In this document: positions 13,901 to 15,562 of the stretch, one piece after another
Layout: every line of letters starts with the position of its first letter
How positions within the stretch are numbered: position 1 is the first letter of the stretch
Source of the DNA: DASYAE01 sp036501535
Lineage (GTDB): Bacteria > Actinomycetota > Actinomycetes > Streptomycetales > Catenulisporaceae
Assembly: GCA_036501535.1 (NCBI GenBank)
Contig: DASYAE010000198.1
Span: 1-15,562, forward strand
Length of the DNA: 15,562 nt
Reading direction: 5' to 3'
Notes under the pieces: generated by a model
The model's input: only the letters and a program-made list of their open reading frames with translations
Databases searched by the model: none
Told to the model about the DNA's origin: nothing
Program-made: the position numbers and the translations under genes

Positions 13901-15215
13901 CGATCAGGGCCACCACGGTCAGGCCCAGGCCGACCGCGACGATCGGCATCCGCAGCAGCCGCTTGATCAGCGCGGCGGAGTCGGTGTCCAGCGCCTCGGC
14001 CTCCTCGGAGACCGGGCCGCTCTCCACCGTGCGGTGCCGGGACGAGGACTCCTGCTCCATGGGGTCGTCGCCGCGCAGCTGGGTCCAGAAGGTGTCGAAG
14101 GCGCTGCGGACCAGGGCGCCGCGCGGCGGGAAGAAGTCCTGCAGGTCCTGCGGGTCGGCGGTGCGGATCTTGCGCCGGACTGAGCGGCCGCGCAGGATCC
14201 GGTCCGGCCGGATGGCGAAGCCGGCCGCCGCGAACAGCTCGTCGGCCGCGACGCCGGGCGACTTGGCGAACACGAAGCCGACCGCGCGCAGCAGCGAGCC
14301 GAGCACCAGCTTGAAGTAGAGGAGCGGCCAGAACCGGGTGGCCCGGTTGACCGCGACGGTGTAGAGGGCGTGGCTGCGGTCGAGCAGGTGCGGCCGGTTC
14401 GCGCCGGCGCTGACCCGGCGCCGCTCGCGGGCGGCGGCCTCGGCGTGGAAGACCATCGCGTCGGGGGCGACCACGACCTTGTAGCCGGCGTTGTTGACCC
14501 GCCAGCAGAAGTCGAGGTCGTCGCGGAACAGCGAGATGCCGCGGTCGAAGCCGCGCAGCCGGTCCCACACGTCCCGGCGCACCAGCATGCCGGCCGAGCT
14601 GACCGAGAGCACCGGCCGGGCCTCGTCGTGCTGGCCCTGGTCGTGCTCGTTGCGCTCGAGGCCGGTCCAGCGCCGGCCGTTGGCGGCGACGGTGGCGCCC
14701 ACCTCGAGCAGCTGGCGGCGGTCGTACCAGCCGCGCACCTTCGGCCCGAGCACCACGGCGTCCGGGAAGTCCTCGGCGGTGAGCAGGAGCTGGCCGAGCG
14801 CGTCCGGCGCGGGGGCGCTGTCGTCGTGCAGCAGCCAGATCCACTCGACCGGGGTCAGCCCGCTCTCGTAGCCGAACTCGTCGAAGCCGACCGGCGCGGA
14901 GGACTTCAGCCCGAACGCGACGGCGGCGCCGTAGCCGGTGGAGCGCTTGCGGTGCAGCACCTGGTCCGGGCCGAGCGCGGTCTCCAGCAGGTCGACGCTG
15001 GTGTCCCGCGAGCCGGTGTCGACGGCGATGACCCGCTGGACCGGGCGCTGCTGGTTCAGCAGGGCCTCGAGCACCGAGCCGAGCCAGCGCGAACCGTCAT
15101 GGCTGACCAGCACTGCGGTCACCACATGGTGGCGCAGCGCCTCGTGCGGATTGGCCCCGCGCTGCGGGGCGGGCCGCACGGGTGCGGTGAACTGGGACGT
15201 GCGTGGCGGTGTCAT
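10986..15215 (-). CDS. large polytopic glycosyltransferase family 2 protein with Gln/Tyr-rich tail
   Basis: This protein of ~1409 residues transfers an activated sugar at the cytoplasmic membrane; donor and acceptor are unknown. The GT2 (GT-A) domain occupies ~30-290, with VLVSHDG (35-41), DTGS (66-69), the HDD metal motif in WLLHDDSAP (130-132) and DDLDFCWR (232-239). A linker with a weak hydrophobic patch leads to a membrane domain of many helices (~425-815). An extracellular beta-rich region (~830-1045, ending in FSGWSASIDGQ and TISFHSYTH) is followed by a last helix (~1050-1073). The remaining ~335 residues are a cytoplasmic tail: Pro/Glu-rich, then Gln/Tyr repeats. The start is uncertain: ATG at 15213-15215 is chosen, and GTG at 15228-15230 would add five residues; neither has a good ribosome site. 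The stop overlaps the DUF5719 start. Close homologues sit next to whiB in Streptomyces. Confidence 0.88.
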   Translation of the reverse strand: MTPPRTSQFTAPVRPAPQRGANPHEALRHHVVTAVLVSHDGSRWLGSVLEALLNQQRPVQRVIAVDTGSRDTSVDLLETALGPDQVLHRKRSTGYGAAVAFGLKSSAPVGFDEFGYESGLTPVEWIWLLHDDSAPAPDALGQLLLTAEDFPDAVVLGPKVRGWYDRRQLLEVGATVAANGRRWTGLERNEHDQGQHDEARPVLSVSSAGMLVRRDVWDRLRGFDRGISLFRDDLDFCWRVNNAGYKVVVAPDAMVFHAEAAARERRRVSAGANRPHLLDRSHALYTVAVNRATRFWPLLYFKLVLGSLLRAVGFVFAKSPGVAADELFAAAGFAIRPDRILRGRSVRRKIRTADPQDLQDFFPPRGALVRSAFDTFWTQLRGDDPMEQESSSRHRTVESGPVSEEAEALDTDSAALIKRLLRMPIVAVGLGLTVVALIASRSLLFGGVLAGGALLPSPGGASDLWSEFLAAWHPVGLGSTAAAPPYLAVVAMLATILAGKADLAVAVLLIGSVPLAGLSASRALRRVTSSAPLRIWGAYAYGLLAVATGAIASGRLGTAVAVAMLPLVVTSATDAIGSPARPGSTRSAWTCAFLLSVATAFNPVTWLLALGFAALSVLTVVWRARSNFFATVIRMVIVLGMPLAVLEPWSFTLIQHPSNFLVEPGLTGAGLDSPAPSPVGLLLGDPGGPGTYPAWIGVGLLLAALAALLRGTRRRVVVSAWALALVGFASAVAISRAQVTPLGADHTTPLWPGVSTAMLGLGLITATIVGAEGVRERIGSASFGWRQPLTVLVVIAAALAPVAAGAWWLLRGAQGPVARVPAQILPQYVAAEGQTAASPRTLILTGGANGAIDYNLVRGTGPTLGDADIPVPAGETATLNQAVTELLAGDGANAIAGLDVLDIEYVLVGSTVSSGVGQTLDGLPALTEHSVMQGGNQQYGVWSVDLSAAGLTLGRIDVVNVKTNAMLPVAYQCSGSVPAGTTRICSQGVGATVVVPPGPAGRALTFSEEGFSGWSASIDGQKLTGGTAGEVGNLEGWVLPASGGTVTISFHSYTHTGLLIGEGIVALIAMIMALPFGRRADEPDEDELIEAGLEQPKAETPDGPDGPAGGPAGPGGVPGYEPEPGRRREPEPERMGSGGYPAPVPEWAAAPEPTVDVSAAPAVEQYTNAELGFEPEGYEEQQYPAQTGQYQTAQYQESQYQESQYQAAQYQEPEYEAAQYQAGAAESGQHYPEQYGSEYPAQQPESAGYGQDAYTAAGYPADQYSATGQYPAQQYPAGQYGADQYSAEQYSTDQYSAEQYGTAQYGADQYASGQYPAAPYAGAQAEAEQYPQDPYSSGTYVDNPYEPAAGYPAPAAPGYAEPAAPGYAVPEQRQPDQSGHYPAEYGYDYQQQYEYDRNGTGHGEQDGYR
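11029..11727 (-). repeat. degenerate in-gene repeat array encoding a Gln/Tyr-rich tail
   Basis: Inside the GT2 gene, CAGTAC-type codon pairs (seen as gtactg on the plus strand) recur every 9-18 bp and encode about 22 Gln-Tyr dipeptides in QYxA/QYQxx units, such as QYQESQYQES, DQYSAEQYSTDQYSAEQYG and APGYAEPAAPGYA. The array stays in frame throughout. Codons vary (CAG/CAA-like, TAC/TAT), so it is not a recent pure expansion except for near-identical 15-bp units around 11590-11640. This is a coding low-complexity array, not CRISPR. Confidence 0.85.
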
Positions 15216-15562
15216 GGATGTGGGCAACACCCGGGGGTCTCGACGGCAGGACTTGTGCGGCCGCCGGCCGGTATCGCCGAGGGCTCATCCGACGGCGGCG
15301 GTCGCCCTACCCTATGGGATGCGGCGGGAAACTGGGACGGTTCCCGAAAAGTTATCCACGATTGCCCGGATTTGAGCCGTGGACAAGCCAATCATCACCA
15401 CACCGGACATCAGAACTGACACGAAGTGAGATCTACACCACAGAGGTCATGTCCCGCCCCGCGATAGCCACCACCCGACCACGATGAGTAGCCCCGAGTT
15501 TGAGGTAACACCTCGTCAGATCGAACCAGGCGAAATAATCACCTAACCGCCGCCGGCCAACG
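15216..15562. other. non-coding region upstream of the GT2 gene
   Basis: About 345 bp contain no supportable gene up to the right edge. On the minus strand TAGGGT at 15309-15314 is a possible -10 for the GT2-DUF5719 unit, without a good -35. GAGGTAACACCTC at 15502-15514 is a 5-bp inverted repeat with a 3-nt centre. A/T content rises in the stretch 15350-15550, fitting a promoter region between divergent genes. In related genomes a whiB-type regulator begins beyond this point. Confidence 0.5.
15352..15386. promoter_or_regulatory. pair of facing DnaA-box-like sequences
   Basis: TTATCCACG at 15352-15360 (plus) and TTGTCCACG at 15378-15386 (minus) each match the DnaA box TT(A/G)TCCACA in 8 of 9 positions, in facing orientation with 17 bp between. 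They lie ~140 bp upstream of the GT2 start. They could bind DnaA as a transcriptional regulator or titration site. Two boxes alone do not make an origin. Confidence 0.4.

Noticed and set aside
11010..14183. A plus-strand open frame of over 1000 codons and a minus-strand frame at 11323-14844
   Set aside because: Both are shadows of the GT2 gene, whose GT2 motifs, helices and coupling to DUF5719 identify the real frame. The shadows are Arg/Gly/Val-rich with no domain.
15352..15386. Replication origin
   Set aside because: There are only two DnaA-box-like sites and no cluster, AT-rich unwinding region or dnaA/dnaN genes. It was kept only as a possible regulatory pair.
15484..15546. 20-codon plus-strand open frame (ATG to TAA) at the right edge
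   Set aside because: There is no ribosome site, no recognisable product, and its length is expected by chance in this less GC-rich stretch.

Overview
The window comes from the chromosome of a high-GC actinobacterium. Three things support this: the 16S rRNA 5' end, the strongly G/C-biased third codon positions, and a gene order long known from Streptomyces and Mycobacterium (ahcY - SIS protein - Trm112 - manB - DUF3499 <> metallopeptidase - DUF5719 - GT2). The rRNA and protein sequences look closer to Streptomycetales/Catenulisporales-type organisms than to mycobacteria, but I cannot place the genus without a search.

Layout, left to right. (1) 1-634: the first ~210 nt of a 16S rRNA gene on the minus strand, reading out of the left edge, with its leader, a conserved leader element and a textbook promoter (TTGACG-17-TAGAGT). 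(2) 635-2774: a divergent pair of membrane-protein genes, a SpoIIM-family protein (minus) and an RDD-family protein (plus). Their shared 157-bp promoter region carries a striking 65-bp nested palindrome. (3) 2835-4688: ahcY, S-adenosylhomocysteine hydrolase (minus), preceded by a small WXG100 protein. (4) 4988-7895: SIS-domain sugar-isomerase-like protein, Trm112-like zinc peptide and phosphomannomutase manB, all minus, with short tandem repeats in the gaps. (5) 8049-9225: the divergent pair DUF3499 (minus) and short zincin-like protein (plus). (6) 9244-15215: DUF5719 membrane-anchored exported protein and a very large GT2 glycosyltransferase/membrane protein. The two overlap by a GTGA and so are translationally coupled (minus). 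(7) 15216-15562: non-coding, with two DnaA-box-like sequences. The gene expected next, outside the window, is a whiB-type regulator.

How the parts fit: manB and the SIS protein supply or interconvert phosphosugars, feeding GDP-mannose-type donors. The GT2/DUF5719 pair is likely to use an activated sugar in cell-envelope assembly. ahcY removes S-adenosylhomocysteine from methylation reactions, and Trm112-like proteins often activate methyltransferases. The rest are conserved actinobacterial unknowns.

I see no phage, transposon, CRISPR, defence or biosynthetic cluster. The window is mostly core genome. The items most worth a second look are the ~245-residue Gln/Tyr-rich, prion-like cytoplasmic tail of the glycosyltransferase, the nested palindrome between spoIIM and rdd, the exact 16-bp tandem repeats after trm112, and the solitary WXG100 gene next to ahcY.
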